Shown here one piece after another: positions 9,305-19,818 of a stretch of 64,000 nucleotides of DNA. The stretch covers positions 744,001 through 808,000 of the forward strand of contig NZ_AP017977.1 in NCBI RefSeq assembly GCF_000648235.2, given 5' to 3'. The position numbers were made by a program, and so were the translations under genes. Each line of letters begins with the position of its first letter. Position 1 is the first letter of the stretch. Origin of the DNA: Neochlamydia sp. S13. GTDB taxonomy: Bacteria; Chlamydiota; Chlamydiia; Chlamydiales; Parachlamydiaceae. The notes under the pieces were generated by a model that was not told where the DNA came from, did not search any database, and saw only the letters and a program-made list of their open reading frames with translations.

Positions 9305-9697
9305 ACTAACTCCTTGGGTTTAAATTTAATTTACTCTGCACGATCATTATTGATTAGGTAATTTTTGGTCTCATTCATTTCCGTACTACAATTTGTATAC
9401 TTCAAAAAAAAAGGATTTACCCTTTTTAGATACGCATTAGCTAATAAACTTTCCACTAGAATTTTTAATTTCATCAGTTTTTTGGAATGAAATTTTCATA
9501 ATTCCCTTAAAAACAAACGTTTAAATTTTTTTAGCTTGAAACTAATTTTAATAAAAGCCTTGTTAAGATTCAAAGATAGTGTCTTAAAGAAGACGCTTTC
9601 TTGATGGCTATTATGCTTGAAGAGCCAATATAGACATATTAAAAAATTATAAAAGAAGGAAAATAATTAGGAAATTGGAGGGTTTTTTTATGGGTAT
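9305..9697. other. Upstream region of the omcA/omcB locus
   Basis: About 390 bp of very AT-rich DNA between the nadK stop and the first omcA-like gene. It must hold the promoter for the envelope locus on the minus strand. Several A/T tracts occur, but no ORF, RNA or strong hairpin, and no promoter boxes I would defend. Confidence 0.45.
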
Positions 9698-10549
9698 TCA
9701 TATTTCATCCGCCTTCAATTTTCCTGACCAACCTAGCTTAGAGCGAAGTGTAGAGTAAAAATCATGATGGAGCATATTAACCAAGCGAAACTTTTTTTGA
9801 GCACAGCTTAAATAAAATTTTTCCCCTGTTTTCATTTGGAAGCTAGAAAATCCATCATAGGTAACTTCAATAGGCTTGAGTTTGCTTATGTATTCAATAC
9901 GGATTTGATGAGAGGGCAGAAGAACAATAGGGCGATTGGAGGTCGTGTGAGGACAGATAGGAGTAATGACAAAAGCTTTTAAGTTAGGAGTTAAAATAGG
10001 ACCTCCTGCGGCCATTGAGTAAGCTGTAGAGCCACTAGGTGTAGCCACAATAATTCCATCGGCACAATAGGTATTTAAATAAATATCATCGACGAAAATT
10101 GAAATTTCGATCAGGGAAGGATTTTCAGCCCGGTGGAAAATAATATCATTAACAGCATAGCACGTTCGATTATCCTCTGTTTTCCCAGCCATCATCATAC
10201 GTTCACTTATAACAATTTTATCTGCTAAAAGATTCTCAAGACTTTGATAAGTTTCCTGAATAGGTATGTCGGCCATAAATCCTAAGCCACCAAAATTGAT
10301 GGCCATTAAAGGAGCTGTTAGTTCGGGATGACGTTGAATCACACGAAGAATGGTTCCATCACCGCCTAAAGAAATAATATAATCGATTTTATCAGGAGAA
10401 ATGCTTGATAGGTATGCTGCATCAATTTCATCAGCTACCTCATCTTCTGCATAAACATGTGCGTTTCTTTTTTTAAGGAAAGCAGCAATTTGTTGAGCAA
10501 TTTCCCCAGATGTTTTTTTTATCATGTTAGGAAAAAGCGCAATATGCAT
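9698..10549 (-). CDS. nadK: NAD kinase
   Basis: A 283-residue enzyme that phosphorylates NAD+ to NADP+ with ATP or polyphosphate in the cytoplasm. The hallmark LGGDGTILR lies at residues 61-69 with the catalytic Asp at 64. The substrate-binding block follows as YAVNDIIFHR, then ADGIIVATPSGSTAYSMAAG with the conserved Gly-rich turn. Length is typical. The ATG is 9 bp after the dxs stop with AAGG in front, so it is the last gene of the xseA-xseB-dxs-nadK operon. The pairing with dxs is metabolically plausible, since the downstream MEP enzyme DXR uses NADPH, but that is inference. Confidence 0.95.
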   Translation of the reverse strand: MHIALFPNMIKKTSGEIAQQIAAFLKKRNAHVYAEDEVADEIDAAYLSSISPDKIDYIISLGGDGTILRVIQRHPELTAPLMAINFGGLGFMADIPIQETYQSLENLLADKIVISERMMMAGKTEDNRTCYAVNDIIFHRAENPSLIEISIFVDDIYLNTYCADGIIVATPSGSTAYSMAAGGPILTPNLKAFVITPICPHTTSNRPIVLLPSHQIRIEYISKLKPIEVTYDGFSSFQMKTGEKFYLSCAQKKFRLVNMLHHDFYSTLRSKLGWSGKLKADEI

Positions 10550-10558
10550 GTATATACC

Positions 10559-12460
10559 TTAAGCGTGAGCTTGCTGAGTTTTTTGCAAGGAAAAATGTAA
10601 GAGAATACGATGAGCAATTTGGAGTGCGCTTAAACCAATTTCCTGAATAATCTCTGCATGGCTCCCTTGATCAAGAAAAAGTTCTGGGATACCAAAATTT
10701 AATACTTGAATGTTTGTATAGCCTTTAGAAAGCAAGAAATGATTGATAATACTACCCATTCCAGAAGCGACCGAATGTTCCTCTAAAGTGACAATTTTTT
10801 GATGAGACATCAGCATCTTACAAATAAGGTCTGCATCTAAAGGCTTTACGAAAATGGGGTCCATAATAGTAGGATGATAGCCTTGTTGCTGAAGAATCTC
10901 ACGTACTTGAAAGGCTATAGTATTCATATGGCCTAAAGAAATAATTAATATCTCTTCGCCTTCGGCTAAAATTTCTCCTTTTCCGGGAAAGCGATAATTT
11001 AAAGGTTCTTCTCTATCTTCTGTCATCATATTAGGGTAACGTATCGCAGCTGGATGGCCCCATGTAGGTGCTGATTCCATCAGCTCGCGTAGCATATGGC
11101 CATCACGAGGCTGGCTGATGATCATATTGGGCATAGCATTTAAAAATGAAAGATCATAAATTCCATGATGAGTCGCTCCATCGGGGCCTGAAATTCCACT
11201 TCTGTCGATGGCAAAGATGACAGGGAGCTCTTGTAAACATACATCGTGAAAGACATTATCTAAAGCTCTTTGGAGAAAGGTAGCATAAATAGAGGCAAAT
11301 ACCTTCATTTTACGACCATATGCCAAGCCTCCACAATAAGTAATTGCATGAGATTCAGCAATTCCGACATCATAACAGCGTTCAGGAAACTTTTTCATAA
11401 AGTCTTCTAAACATGAACCTGCAGACATTGCAGGTGTAACGGCAACTACACTGGGATCGTTTTCGGCCATCTTTAAAAGATGGCTTCCAAAAATTTTTGG
11501 AAAAGTAAGTTTGGCTGTTAATGCTGGTAAAAATTTACCGGTTCCTGGGTTGAAGGGTCGTGCTCCATGATAAGAAATGGGATTTTTAACGGCTTCTTCC
11601 ATGCCTTGCCCTTTATTAGTTAATATATGGAGAAGGACAGGCCATTTGGCATCTTTAATTTCTTCAAAAATTTCTACCATTTTTTTGATGTCATGGCCAT
11701 CAATGGGACCGATATAAGAAAGGCCGTAATGCTCAAAGAAAGCCGCAGGACTTACCAAATTTTTCATTGATTCAGTAATTTTATGACCCTGTTTGGCCAA
11801 AAAAGGTCCATAGCTAGGAATTTTTGAAACCAGAGTGTCTAACTCTTGATAAATCTTATCGGTAGTTGGGTTGCTAAGTAAACGACTTAAAATTCGCGTA
11901 ATAGCGCCTACATTTTTAGAGATGGACATTTCATTGTCATTTAAGATCACAATAAAGCGTTTTAAATCCCGAGGAATATTATTTAATGCCTCTAAAGATA
12001 AGCCGCAGGTAAGGGTAGCGTCCCCAATAATAGGGATGATATACTCAGAACGCTTGGTTAGATCGCGGTTTTTTGCCAGGCCTAAGCCTAAGGATAGGGC
12101 TGTACCAGCATGTCCTGCATAGAAATGATCATGGGGGGATTCTTTAGGATGGCTAAAGCCACATAGCCCTTTGTATTGGCGGATGGTAGGGAATAGTTGA
12201 TTGCGTCCCGTTAAAATTTTGTGCGTGTAGGTCTGGTGGCTTACATCCCATAAAAATTTGTCCAGAGGAGAAGAAAAAGCTTTATGTAAGGCAAGAGTTA
12301 GTTCAATGGCTCCTAAGTTAGAAGCAAGATGTCCTCCATTAATCGACATTACCTCAATAATACGTCGTCTGATCTCATCGGCAAGAGTGTTTAAAGCGGC
12401 TAAAGGAAGTGGTTTGATGTCTTCGGGGGATTGAATTGTCTCCAGGATAGTCGTGCTCAT
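10559..12460 (-). CDS. dxs: 1-deoxy-D-xylulose-5-phosphate synthase
   Basis: A 633-residue thiamine-diphosphate enzyme that condenses pyruvate and glyceraldehyde-3-phosphate in the first step of the MEP isoprenoid pathway. Visible features are the N-terminal transketolase-like domain with [13 protein letters not shown], the ThDP/Mg site [16 protein letters not shown], the central domain with the catalytic-Glu block [15 protein letters not shown], and the C-terminal domain with [11 protein letters not shown]. The length is normal. It follows xseB with an AAGGAA ribosome site and precedes nadK by 9 bp. C. trachomatis also has dxs beside xseA near tpiA, from memory of that genome. Its glyceraldehyde-3-phosphate substrate is the product of the nearby tpiA enzyme. 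Confidence 0.96.
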   Translation of the reverse strand: MSTTILETIQSPEDIKPLPLAALNTLADEIRRRIIEVMSINGGHLASNLGAIELTLALHKAFSSPLDKFLWDVSHQTYTHKILTGRNQLFPTIRQYKGLCGFSHPKESPHDHFYAGHAGTALSLGLGLAKNRDLTKRSEYIIPIIGDATLTCGLSLEALNNIPRDLKRFIVILNDNEMSISKNVGAITRILSRLLSNPTTDKIYQELDTLVSKIPSYGPFLAKQGHKITESMKNLVSPAAFFEHYGLSYIGPIDGHDIKKMVEIFEEIKDAKWPVLLHILTNKGQGMEEAVKNPISYHGARPFNPGTGKFLPALTAKLTFPKIFGSHLLKMAENDPSVVAVTPAMSAGSCLEDFMKKFPERCYDVGIAESHAITYCGGLAYGRKMKVFASIYATFLQRALDNVFHDVCLQELPVIFAIDRSGISGPDGATHHGIYDLSFLNAMPNMIISQPRDGHMLRELMESAPTWGHPAAIRYPNMMTEDREEPLNYRFPGKGEILAEGEEILIISLGHMNTIAFQVREILQQQGYHPTIMDPIFVKPLDADLICKMLMSHQKIVTLEEHSVASGMGSIINHFLLSKGYTNIQVLNFGIPELFLDQGSHAEIIQEIGLSALQIAHRILLHFSLQKTQQAHA

Positions 12461-12479
12461 TTTATTGTTTCTTTCCTTA

Positions 12480-12731
12480 CTATGAATTAAATTCTTGCGT
12501 GAGTGGCTTTTTATCTGGGTCTAATACTACCTCACCATTACGATTTTTCACTAATATTTCAATTTTGCGCTCTGCTTCTAGTAGCCTTTTTTGGCAGCTA
12601 GAAATAAGCCTATCAGCTTCTTCATATAGCTTTAATGATTCATCTAAGCTAATCGCCCCTGAATTCATTTTTTCTAAAATTTCTTCCAGCCGTACAAAAG
12701 CAGCTTCAAAACTAAGTTCTTTTTCATTCAC
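12480..12731 (-). CDS. xseB: Exonuclease VII small subunit
   Basis: An 83-residue XseB. This helical subunit joins XseA in exonuclease VII, which degrades single-stranded DNA from both ends. The sequence shows the family signature: [19 protein letters not shown], then [17 protein letters not shown] and a helical ERKIEIL stretch. The length is typical. The start overlaps the end of xseA by 8 bp, giving fixed subunit coupling, and dxs follows 19 bp downstream. The C-terminal tail after residue 70 is lower in conservation but in frame and free of lesions. Confidence 0.93.
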   Translation of the reverse strand: MNEKELSFEAAFVRLEEILEKMNSGAISLDESLKLYEEADRLISSCQKRLLEAERKIEILVKNRNGEVVLDPDKKPLTQEFNS

Positions 12732-14079
12732 TGGCTTTAATTTCCTTTACAGTTGAAAGAACTTCCCCATCTGACAAATATATCCGAAGGTCTTGATTCT
12801 TATGGATGTTAGTTACGGAAGTTATAACTGAATTATCCTTTTCAGAAAAGAGAATAGAATAACCTTTGGTTAAAAGGTTTTTAGGGTTGATTAGGTGCAA
12901 AGCTACTGAAATACTTTCTAATTGCTCTTTTTTGGAATCTATAATATGCCTCATTTGATGGTAAATATTTTTATCCCAATATTTTACTTTCTCTTGCAAG
13001 TATGCAATTTGAGAAGAAGGTCTGAGAGTTCGCAGCCTTTTATTAGAAGCATCCAAGATAAGATGCAGCCTACAAATTTTTTGCTTGATTAGATAATCGA
13101 GCTGCTGGCGGTTATCATCTAGCCTTTGGATCCACGGCCCTAACAGATAATAAGGCGAAGAGAGCATAGGCTGTTTAAGAAATGCGCTTAAGCGTTGCCT
13201 GGATAGGAAAACTTTGTGAGAAATGCTTTGCGTAAGCCTTCTTTTTATTTGTTCTAAGTGTTTAAGTTGCTCAAGTTTATCAGCAATTACGATTTCTGCA
13301 GCTGCAGAAGGAGTAGGAGCTCGAACATCAGCAACATAATCTGCAATGCAATGATCTGTTTCGTGGCCTACTGCAGAAATAATGGGGATACGGCTATAAA
13401 AAATTGCCTCCGCCACAATTTCTTGGTTAAAGCACCATAAATCTTCAATACTCCCTCCCCCTCGGCCTACAATTATTACATCTACTAAATCATGTTCGTT
13501 AAAAAAATGGATCGCTTGGGCGATTTCCTGTGCCGCTTCTAAGCCTTGAACTCGCACTGGATTAATAAGAAGGTTAAGTCCTCCCGAACGTCTTGTTAAA
13601 ATGTTTAAAATATCTTGGATAGCTGCTCCTGTAGGACTAGTAATTACACCTATACGGTTAGGCATGCGAGGAAGGGGCTTCTTATGCTCTTTTCTAAACC
13701 ATCCAAGTTGGTGAATTTTTTGTTTTAGTTCTTCTAGCTTTATTAGCAACTCCCCCAGACCTACTGGCTTCATCTCATAGATCACAATCTGATAATTTCC
13801 TCGTGTAGGATAGACATTAATTGCCCCCCTCACTAAAACTTGCATACCATCTTTAGGAGGGGATCGCAATAAAGCCGCTTCTTGTCGCCAGATGATAGCG
13901 CTGATCTGCGCATGGGCATCCTTAAGAGAGAAATATACATGCCCAGAAGAATGAGGTTTACAATTACTAATTTCTCCTTGTAACCATACATTGGGGAAAG
14001 TTCCTTCTAAAGACAGTTTGATTGCCTGAGTCAATTGAGTGACAGATAAAACTACTGGTTCTGAGGCTGGAAGATGCAT
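12724..14079 (-). CDS. xseA: Exonuclease VII large subunit
   Basis: A 451-residue catalytic subunit of exonuclease VII, acting on single-stranded DNA in repair. The N-terminal OB fold (residues about 10-105) carries [20 protein letters not shown] and [15 protein letters not shown]. The catalytic domain follows with [18 protein letters not shown], then [18 protein letters not shown] and [18 protein letters not shown]. The rest is a long helical region that binds XseB, ending in the small C-terminal strand domain. It is the first gene of xseA-xseB-dxs-nadK and divergent from tpiA. The first ATG has no clear Shine-Dalgarno, but OB-fold alignment leaves little room for another start. Confidence 0.96.
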   Translation of the reverse strand: MHLPASEPVVLSVTQLTQAIKLSLEGTFPNVWLQGEISNCKPHSSGHVYFSLKDAHAQISAIIWRQEAALLRSPPKDGMQVLVRGAINVYPTRGNYQIVIYEMKPVGLGELLIKLEELKQKIHQLGWFRKEHKKPLPRMPNRIGVITSPTGAAIQDILNILTRRSGGLNLLINPVRVQGLEAAQEIAQAIHFFNEHDLVDVIIVGRGGGSIEDLWCFNQEIVAEAIFYSRIPIISAVGHETDHCIADYVADVRAPTPSAAAEIVIADKLEQLKHLEQIKRRLTQSISHKVFLSRQRLSAFLKQPMLSSPYYLLGPWIQRLDDNRQQLDYLIKQKICRLHLILDASNKRLRTLRPSSQIAYLQEKVKYWDKNIYHQMRHIIDSKKEQLESISVALHLINPKNLLTKGYSILFSEKDNSVITSVTNIHKNQDLRIYLSDGEVLSTVKEIKASE

Positions 14080-14422
14080 AAAATGAAATTTATATCCTAT
14101 TTTTTCTAAGGTAATATAGAGTATAAAGAAGTTCGTATTTAAGAGAAAAGAGAGGCTAAGTAATTTTTATCTCTCTCTTCACAGTTTGGCTATAAAATGC
14201 TGGATTTGCTAGAAAAAGAAAAGCGCCTTTAAGAGCAAAAAAAGGAACTTATAAACCTCCTTAAGTTAAAGAGATTTGCGTTAAAATAAAGGATATAATT
14301 ATTCATTTTCCTTAAATTGTGTACTTTACAGCATTCCTCTTGGCTGAAGCAAAACATTCGTAGGCATGGCTTGCTTTTTAGGTAGAAAAAATGATAATAT
14401 CACTTTTAAAAAAGGAATTTTC
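14080..14422. other. Divergent promoter region between xseA and tpiA
   Basis: About 340 bp of AT-rich DNA that must carry promoters for both operons. The longer in-frame reading of tpiA begins inside it at 14366 but looks non-coding. No RNA gene or strong hairpin is seen. Confidence 0.5.
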
Positions 14423-15214
14423 ATGACGTCCGCAAGCCGTCCCGTAGTCATCGCTGGCAATTGGAAAATGTATAAAACAATTGAGGAGGCTACAGCTTTT
14501 GTTCCAGAGCTAGTATCATTAATTAATACCCCTCAAGCTCAAATTTATTTAGCGGTACCTTTTACTGCTATTAAAGCTACTTCAGAAGCAGCAAAAGATA
14601 CTGTTTTAGTTGTGGGAGCCCAAAATATAAATGATGCATCTGAAGGGGCTTTTACCGGAGAAATTGCCGGGAAAATGCTAAAAGATGCAGGGGCAGAATT
14701 TGTGATTATAGGTCACTCCGAACGGCGACGCCTTTTCTATGAAACAGATGATCTTATTAATAAAAAGATTAAAAGGGCTTTAGAGGATAATTTACAAGTG
14801 ATTTTTTGCGTGGGTGAATCAAAAAAAGAGAGAGAAGCGCAACAGACTCATGAAGTATTGGCTAGGCAGCTTAAAGAGGGGCTGGCGGATATTTCAGTAG
14901 AGCAGCTCAGGCATATTATTATTGCCTACGAGCCTATATGGGCTATAGGCATGCCTCAACCAGCAGGAGCTGAAACGGCCCAGGATGCGCACGCATTTTG
15001 CCGTCAATTAATAAATGAAGGCTGGGATGAAAAAGCTGCTGAACAGATTATTATTCAGTACGGGGGAGCTGTGAAACCAGAAAATGCAAAAAAATTTTTA
15101 GAACAGCCCGATATTGATGGTTTACTTGTAGGAGGAGCTTCTCTTTCATCAAAAGATTTTGCTCAAATTATTAATTGTTTTAACTCTATTTATGAAGAAG
15201 GGATTACTAAATGA
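14423..15214 (+). CDS. tpiA: Triosephosphate isomerase
   Basis: A 263-residue glycolytic enzyme that interconverts dihydroxyacetone phosphate and glyceraldehyde-3-phosphate. All catalytic residues are visible: NWKM with Lys15, VIIGHSERR with His98 and IIIAYEPIWAIG with Glu170. The phosphate-gripping blocks IIQYGGAVKPENA and GLLVGGASL are also present. I chose the ATG at 14423, preceded by AAGGAA, over an in-frame ATG 19 codons earlier that adds sequence absent from the family. The gene overlaps secG by 4 bp (ATGA), so they form an operon. In C. trachomatis tpiS also adjoins xseA. Confidence 0.96.
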   Translation: MTSASRPVVIAGNWKMYKTIEEATAFVPELVSLINTPQAQIYLAVPFTAIKATSEAAKDTVLVVGAQNINDASEGAFTGEIAGKMLKDAGAEFVIIGHSERRRLFYETDDLINKKIKRALEDNLQVIFCVGESKKEREAQQTHEVLARQLKEGLADISVEQLRHIIIAYEPIWAIGMPQPAGAETAQDAHAFCRQLINEGWDEKAAEQIIIQYGGAVKPENAKKFLEQPDIDGLLVGGASLSSKDFAQIINCFNSIYEEGITK

Positions 15215-15507
15215 CATTTTTATATTACACCACTATGGTTTTTTTCATGATGCTATGTGCTTTATTGTGCTTTGTCATTTTGATCCAAGAAAGTAAAAGC
15301 TCAGGGTTAGGAGCCTCTTTTGGGGGAGAAGCAAGCGAGTCGTTATTTGGAACATCTACCGCTGACGTTTTGAAAAAATTTACCGCTTGGCTAGCAGTAA
15401 TCTTTTTTGCTGCTTGTATTATTCTCTCCTTATGGACTAATGCTATAGGCCGTGCTAATCAAGCGCAAAGCATGCCATTTACCCTAGAAAATACCGAATC
15501 CTCATAA
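15211..15507 (+). CDS. secG: Preprotein translocase subunit SecG
   Basis: A 98-residue inner-membrane subunit of the Sec channel that assists protein export. It has two hydrophobic segments (residues about 4-25 and 50-74) flanking the conserved cytoplasmic loop IQESKSSGLGASFGGEASESLFG, in which the Gly-rich stretch and the LFG turn are diagnostic. Its ATG overlaps the tpiA stop by 4 bp, so the two are co-transcribed. A bidirectional hairpin terminator follows the stop. The C-terminal tail is short and polar. Confidence 0.93.
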   Translation: MTFLYYTTMVFFMMLCALLCFVILIQESKSSGLGASFGGEASESLFGTSTADVLKKFTAWLAVIFFAACIILSLWTNAIGRANQAQSMPFTLENTESS

Positions 15508-15522
15508 CCATAAAAAGCTTAA

Positions 15523-15548
15523 CGAATAACGTTTATAAACGTTATTCG
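15523..15548. terminator. Bidirectional terminator between secG and the Inc-like gene
   Basis: A perfect inverted repeat (CGAATAACGTTTA / TAAACGTTATTCG) sits between converging genes. On the minus strand it is followed by GCTTTTTA, and on the plus strand by a weaker T-rich stretch. Confidence 0.75.
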
Positions 15549-15553
15549 GGCTT

Positions 15554-16003
15554 TCATGTTTCTTGATTAATCTGCTTTATCGACTGATCAATCCATTTAA
15601 CTTGCCGCAAGGTGGCAGCCATAAGGACGCCGAAAACTGTTCCTGCCACTAGGCAAGTAGCTGCAATGAAAATAATCTTGGAGGCGACTAAAGTGACGAG
15701 AGCAACAATGGCTACTAAGCTTACTAGGTTTGAAATAAGGCTAGAATCATGATATTGTTCAATCTTGCTGTAATAAATACGTAAATCATAAAGAGAATTT
15801 CTACGTAAATTATTATCTAGATTTACTTCTTGAAGTTCCTTGTCAATGGTCTTGAGGATGTATTTGGTAACGAATGTGCCTATGATAGGAGTAAGCGATA
15901 AAATTTTAAAATTTAGCTGAGCTTGAAAAGGGGGCTTGTTATCAAGCAAGGCTGGATGATGGGTTGTATCCATTCCGCCATGTGTAGTATGGGAGGGAAA
16001 CAT
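15554..16003 (-). CDS. Inc-like membrane protein with bilobed hydrophobic domain
   Basis: A 149-residue protein of unknown function. The N-terminal two-thirds are polar, with a short hydrophobic patch FKILSLTPIIGTFV. Residues about 88-135 form two adjacent membrane helices separated by only a few residues. This bilobed pattern marks chlamydial inclusion membrane (Inc) proteins, which type III secretion inserts into the vacuole membrane. The ATG at 16003 is chosen since AGGAG lies 5 bp upstream; the longer reading adds ten residues. There is no cleavable signal peptide. The Inc assignment rests on topology only, and an ordinary small inner-membrane protein is possible. Confidence 0.6.
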   Translation of the reverse strand: MFPSHTTHGGMDTTHHPALLDNKPPFQAQLNFKILSLTPIIGTFVTKYILKTIDKELQEVNLDNNLRRNSLYDLRIYYSKIEQYHDSSLISNLVSLVAIVALVTLVASKIIFIAATCLVAGTVFGVLMAATLRQVKWIDQSIKQINQET

Positions 16004-16286
16004 TTTTACTCCTGACTTTATTAGTTTTAACAAGTTTTTGCAAAGGGCTTACCCCGAAAAAACTACATTTATGAGTGTTTCAGGAGAAGAAGGAAAGCCT
16101 AATCTTTATAAAATTGCTTATTCAATAAAGAGCTAAATTTTTGCCTTTTTGCAAAGTTTTAATAAAAGAGAAGAGATCAGTTTTTAACTTCCTATGAACA
16201 ACCTTCTACCATTTATGATAATGCCTTAAGGGTGAGTAATTTTATAAAATACTGCCTCTTGAAAAACAACTAAAATATTTAGAGCT

Positions 16287-16823
16287 TTAACTTTTAAAAG
16301 AGTATTTCTTTTTAATTTCTCGAAGTTTAGATTCTATATTCTGACGGTCCGATCGGCTTGCTATACGATCAATAAATAATTTTCCATTAAGATGGTCATT
16401 TTCGTGTAAGATGCAGCGAGCTTCATAGCCTACGAATTCTTCGGTAAATGTTTTGGCATCTAAGTCCATCGCTTGGACCACAATTTTTAAAGGGCGTGTA
16501 ACTAACCCTGAAACTTTAGGGATGGAAAGGCAGCCTTCTGGTAGGGTGTCACTTTCTTCACTATAGGAAAGAATTTTAGGATTAATAAAAATTCTTTCCA
16601 CGCCAGGAAGGGTAGTCTCATCATTCATATAGGTAGGTACACAGGTAACAAATATAGCAATAGATTGATGGACTTGAGGACCTGCCAAGCCGATGCCTTT
16701 TTCTGCATACATCGTTTCTAGCATATTGGCTGCAAGCTGACGCAAATCAGAATTAAATTCTTTAATAGTCTCCGTTTTCTTACGAAGAATAGGATCTCCA
16801 TAGTAGGCAAGCTGTAAAATCAT
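16287..16823 (-). CDS. def: Peptide deformylase
   Basis: A 178-residue metalloenzyme that removes the formyl group from the N-terminal methionine of new proteins. The three motifs are present: GIGLAGPQV (Gln50), EGCLSIP (Cys98 metal ligand) and HENDHLNG (His140, Glu141 and His144). Motif 1 usually reads GxGLAAxQ, so Gly replaces the second Ala here. Family length is normal. It is a single leftward gene with no close neighbour, separated from the Inc-like gene by about 280 bp. The ribosome-binding site is weak, but the start fits the family. Confidence 0.95.
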   Translation of the reverse strand: MILQLAYYGDPILRKKTETIKEFNSDLRQLAANMLETMYAEKGIGLAGPQVHQSIAIFVTCVPTYMNDETTLPGVERIFINPKILSYSEESDTLPEGCLSIPKVSGLVTRPLKIVVQAMDLDAKTFTEEFVGYEARCILHENDHLNGKLFIDRIASRSDRQNIESKLREIKKKYSFKS

Positions 16824-17833
16824 AAAAGCTTTAAATAAAAGTGATAATACAAGGGAAGATAACCCACTACATTTTTTTTTGCAATCCTAATTGCAGCGTT
16901 AATAATAATAAAATGAAAAAGTTTTCTTATTATTAGAAGAGATTAGATATTTTATATTTGTAATAATTTTGCTTGAATGTATATTAATCATTATTAACAT
17001 GCAAACATACGATTAATTAGTAAATAATTTGTTACACATTCAAACATTTGATTTTTTAAAGTTTTCTTAGATTAAATTTTTCTTTAAAAGCCTTCTTTGC
17101 TTTGCCGCCATCGCCTTGAAACATTAACCATCTCCTATTAAACGCCAAATTTTTTCCTTAAAGAATTCTTCTAACGAAAGCTATCTAGGATATGCAGGAA
17201 GAAAGTTGTTGGATTTCTCTAGTAAGAACCTGGATAGCATGTGCATTTTTTGTAAGGAATATTAATATTTTAGCTTTCCCTTTTTTATATAGGCTTGCTT
17301 ACTTAAGCTTTACCTTAAAGCTCTTTCAGCTAAAGCTTTGTCCCTTTGGTTATGACTAACTTTGCTTTCAAAAAACATTCTTCCTCTTCTTTCTTAAGCG
17401 GTGGCTAAACTTTGGCGCCTTATTTTGCTCTGCTTTTAGCTTACACTTTTGCTCTCTATCCACTTTCGCCAGCTGCTTTTACTAGCAGTTAGGTTAGAAA
17501 GGATGAGCCATGGCTACAGGAAAAAAAGCAAACGAAAGTCTAGTGGCATCATGTTTCTATCTATTTGCAAATATATTTAGCCCTTGCAAGCCGATTATTG
17601 CTTAAGTGATAAAGAAATTAATCAAGCATTCTTGAAAGGGATAAAACAATGCAAAGTAGATTTTGCCTTACATTAAGGCATAGTAGCTGTGCCATGCAAT
17701 TAAAAATACTTTAAGCCGATCTGCCTTATCAGGCTTTTTCTTAATAAAATGCTTTAAAGCATCCTGAGGGGAAGTTAGAAAGCCCGAACCCTCTCTTTCT
17801 ATCAAATCTTTATCGCGATTAGCTTAAGTCAGT
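16824..17833. other. Gene-poor region of about 1 kb before the IS66 element
   Basis: AT-rich DNA with scattered stop codons in every frame and no recognisable protein remnant. Runs of A and T near 16,870-17,060 could belong to the def promoter. It looks like old decayed sequence. Confidence 0.5.
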
Positions 17834-17841
17834 CTTGCCTG
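17834..17841. repeat. IS66 target-site duplication, left copy
   Basis: CTTGCCTG immediately precedes the left end GTAAGCGG of the element. The same eight bases follow the right end at 19383. IS66-family insertion is known to duplicate 8 bp. Confidence 0.9.
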
Positions 17842-19382
17842 GTAAGCGGTCAGGGGAGGTATCAATTACTTTGTGATAAATAAAACAATTTCTAGGGTTT
17901 ATATTTACTTAATCATATATTAAGTACTATGCAACCTTCATACGAGCAGCTATTTAATGAGAATGCAGAGCTAAGAGCTGAAAATGCCCAGCTTCGAGCT
18001 GAAAATGTACAATTAAAAACCCTGGTGAATAGATTGGAAAAGGTAATCAGCTAGCTTGAAGCGCGTATTGCTCATTTGGAAGAGCTGCTTAATCAAAATT
18101 CTAAGAATAGTTCCCAGCCACCGTCGACGGATCAAAAAGCTAATCGTTCATTATTAGCTAAAGTAGAAAATCGACCTTATCACCCTGGTGCTCGCCGTAA
18201 GTTATTACCTGCTAGCGCAGTTACCTCGCAAGAGGTTTGTAGTATAAAAGTTTGTCCATACTGCCACGCTGCTATGCATGCAACTGATAAGTTTCTTGCA
18301 CGGCAGCAGATCGAGCTTCCTGAAATTAAACCTTTGGTGCATCAAATCGATCGAGTGACGAGCAAATGCCCTTGCTGCCATCTACAAATACGTCCTGAAC
18401 TTAAAGAAAATGAGCAATTCTTGATCGGTCTTAAGACTGGTAGGCTTTATTAATCTGCTGAGGGAACAATACTGCCTAAGATCATCGTGCCGTGCGTGCC
18501 CTGATTAGTGCGCTATTGCCTAATGTAGCTTTAAGCCAAGGTCTTATTTCTAAAGTTAAAGCTCGCACCGCTGCCTTACTTTTTTCCTCTTATATGATAC
18601 TCGTTAAAGCAGCTATTACCACACCGCAGCCTTTGCATACAGATGCGACAAGTTGGCGTCATGCTGCCATTAACGAACATTGGCTAGTACTACGTGTAGG
18701 AAATGGGATTGCTTATGCATTAAGAGCTTATCAAAATGGCGTTACTCTAAAAGCGCTAGTCGGTCAGAAAATTTATTGTTTAGTGAGTGATTGAGGCTAA
18801 AGCTATTCATCAAATTAAGGTAAAGATCAAACAGTATTGTTTAGCTCATCTAATCCGTACTCTACAAAGGCAAGCGAACAGCCCAATATATCTTTAGACG
18901 ATATACAGCATTTAGGACACCCATATGATATCTTGCAAGAGCTTTTTAAAGATAAATATCGCCTAGAAAAAGGACAAATCAGCCAGTCTACTTAGGCTAT
19001 AGTATGGGTATCTTAACTGGTGTTATATACAAGAAGAATTGCAAACACTGCAGTACTGGCGTAGCACTAAAAAATGGCGGAAGTTTTGCCACAAGCTTTT
19101 AAAGCAGATCAAACATTTCCATGCTTACTTGAAAGATCCTGCTATTCCTATGACCCATCATGCTGCCGAAGAATTTTTAAGAAATCTAGCCATTGTACGT
19201 AAGTTAGGTAGCCAGTCTATTGATGGCAAAAGATGGACGAGGAGCTGCATAGCTGTATCGAAACTCTTTATCGTCAACAAAAGTCTATTCTAGATTTTCT
19301 AGCAGACGCCATCTATGCAGCTCCTAACAAGCAAACTATCCCTTCTGTTATCTAAAATTTTTTATATCCCATGCCCGCTTAC
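17842..19382 (+). mobile_element. IS66-family insertion sequence with intact ends, dead transposase
   Basis: A 1541-bp element. The left end reads GTAAGCGGTCAGGGGA and the right end, inverted, reads GTAAGCGGGCATGGGA, giving 14 of 16 matching terminal bases. IS66 elements characteristically start with GTAA. An exact 8-bp direct repeat flanks both ends, which is the IS66 duplication length. Only one reading frame, a tnpC-type transposase, is present, as in the single-gene ISBst12-like subgroup. The frame is broken by stops and frameshifts. The ends could still be moved by a related transposase supplied elsewhere. Confidence 0.88.
17929..19354 (+). pseudogene. IS66 transposase (tnpC) remnant
   Basis: The frame starts with a leucine-zipper-like region (ENAELRAENAQLRAENVQLK) and is stopped by TAG at 18052. 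It continues in the same frame through the linker NQNSKNSSQPPSTD, then a zinc-finger-like block with CPYC and CPCC pairs, and stops again at 18451. Later pieces in other frames include PLHTDATSWR, a recognisable part of the IS66 DDE core, and AIPMTHHAAEEFLRNLAIVRK near the C-terminus. The last fragment ends SVI-stop at 19354. At least four lesions mean no full transposase can be made. Confidence 0.88.
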
Positions 19383-19390
19383 CTTGCCTG
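19383..19390. repeat. IS66 target-site duplication, right copy
   Basis: CTTGCCTG directly after the right terminal inverted repeat is identical to 17834-17841. Confidence 0.9.
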
Positions 19391-19818
19391 TCCTTAAATA
19401 ACTCATTTATTTAATTGCTTAAAAAAATCTCTTTTTTTTAACTATTTTTGCTTGATTAATATTAGAATAATTTTAATTTTTAATTGTTAACTTTTATTAA
19501 AGTATTATTGTTTTCACAGCTTAAAATGCTTTATAAATTCTTGACATTTGTAGTTGTCTTTAAAGGATATTTTAATGGAAGTATCTCTCCTCAGTTTGAA
19601 AAAATAAAGATGCCAAGAAGGAAAACATTAAAATCATTGAAAAGAAATAGATTATCCTTTAATTTAGAAAGGAAAATATTTTGTTGTTTTGTTTTGGTGA
19701 TGAAATTTAATTGAAATCTTAATTTATAAGATAGTTTAAGATTGATTTCTAAAATTTAAGTTTATTTATATTTTTAATATGTTTTATAATATTTATTGAA
19801 CAAATAGAGGAGATAAAC
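19391..19818. other. Upstream region of the SopB-like gene
   Basis: About 430 bp of strongly AT-rich DNA (T runs, TTTATATTTTTAATATG near 19765). It must contain the promoter of the following gene. The short 76-codon frame inside it lacks any family feature and is left out. No RNA gene seen. Confidence 0.45.

Noticed and set aside
14366-14422. N-terminal extension of tpiA from the upstream ATG
   Set aside because: The added 19 residues are not part of the family, and AAGGAA precedes the internal ATG.
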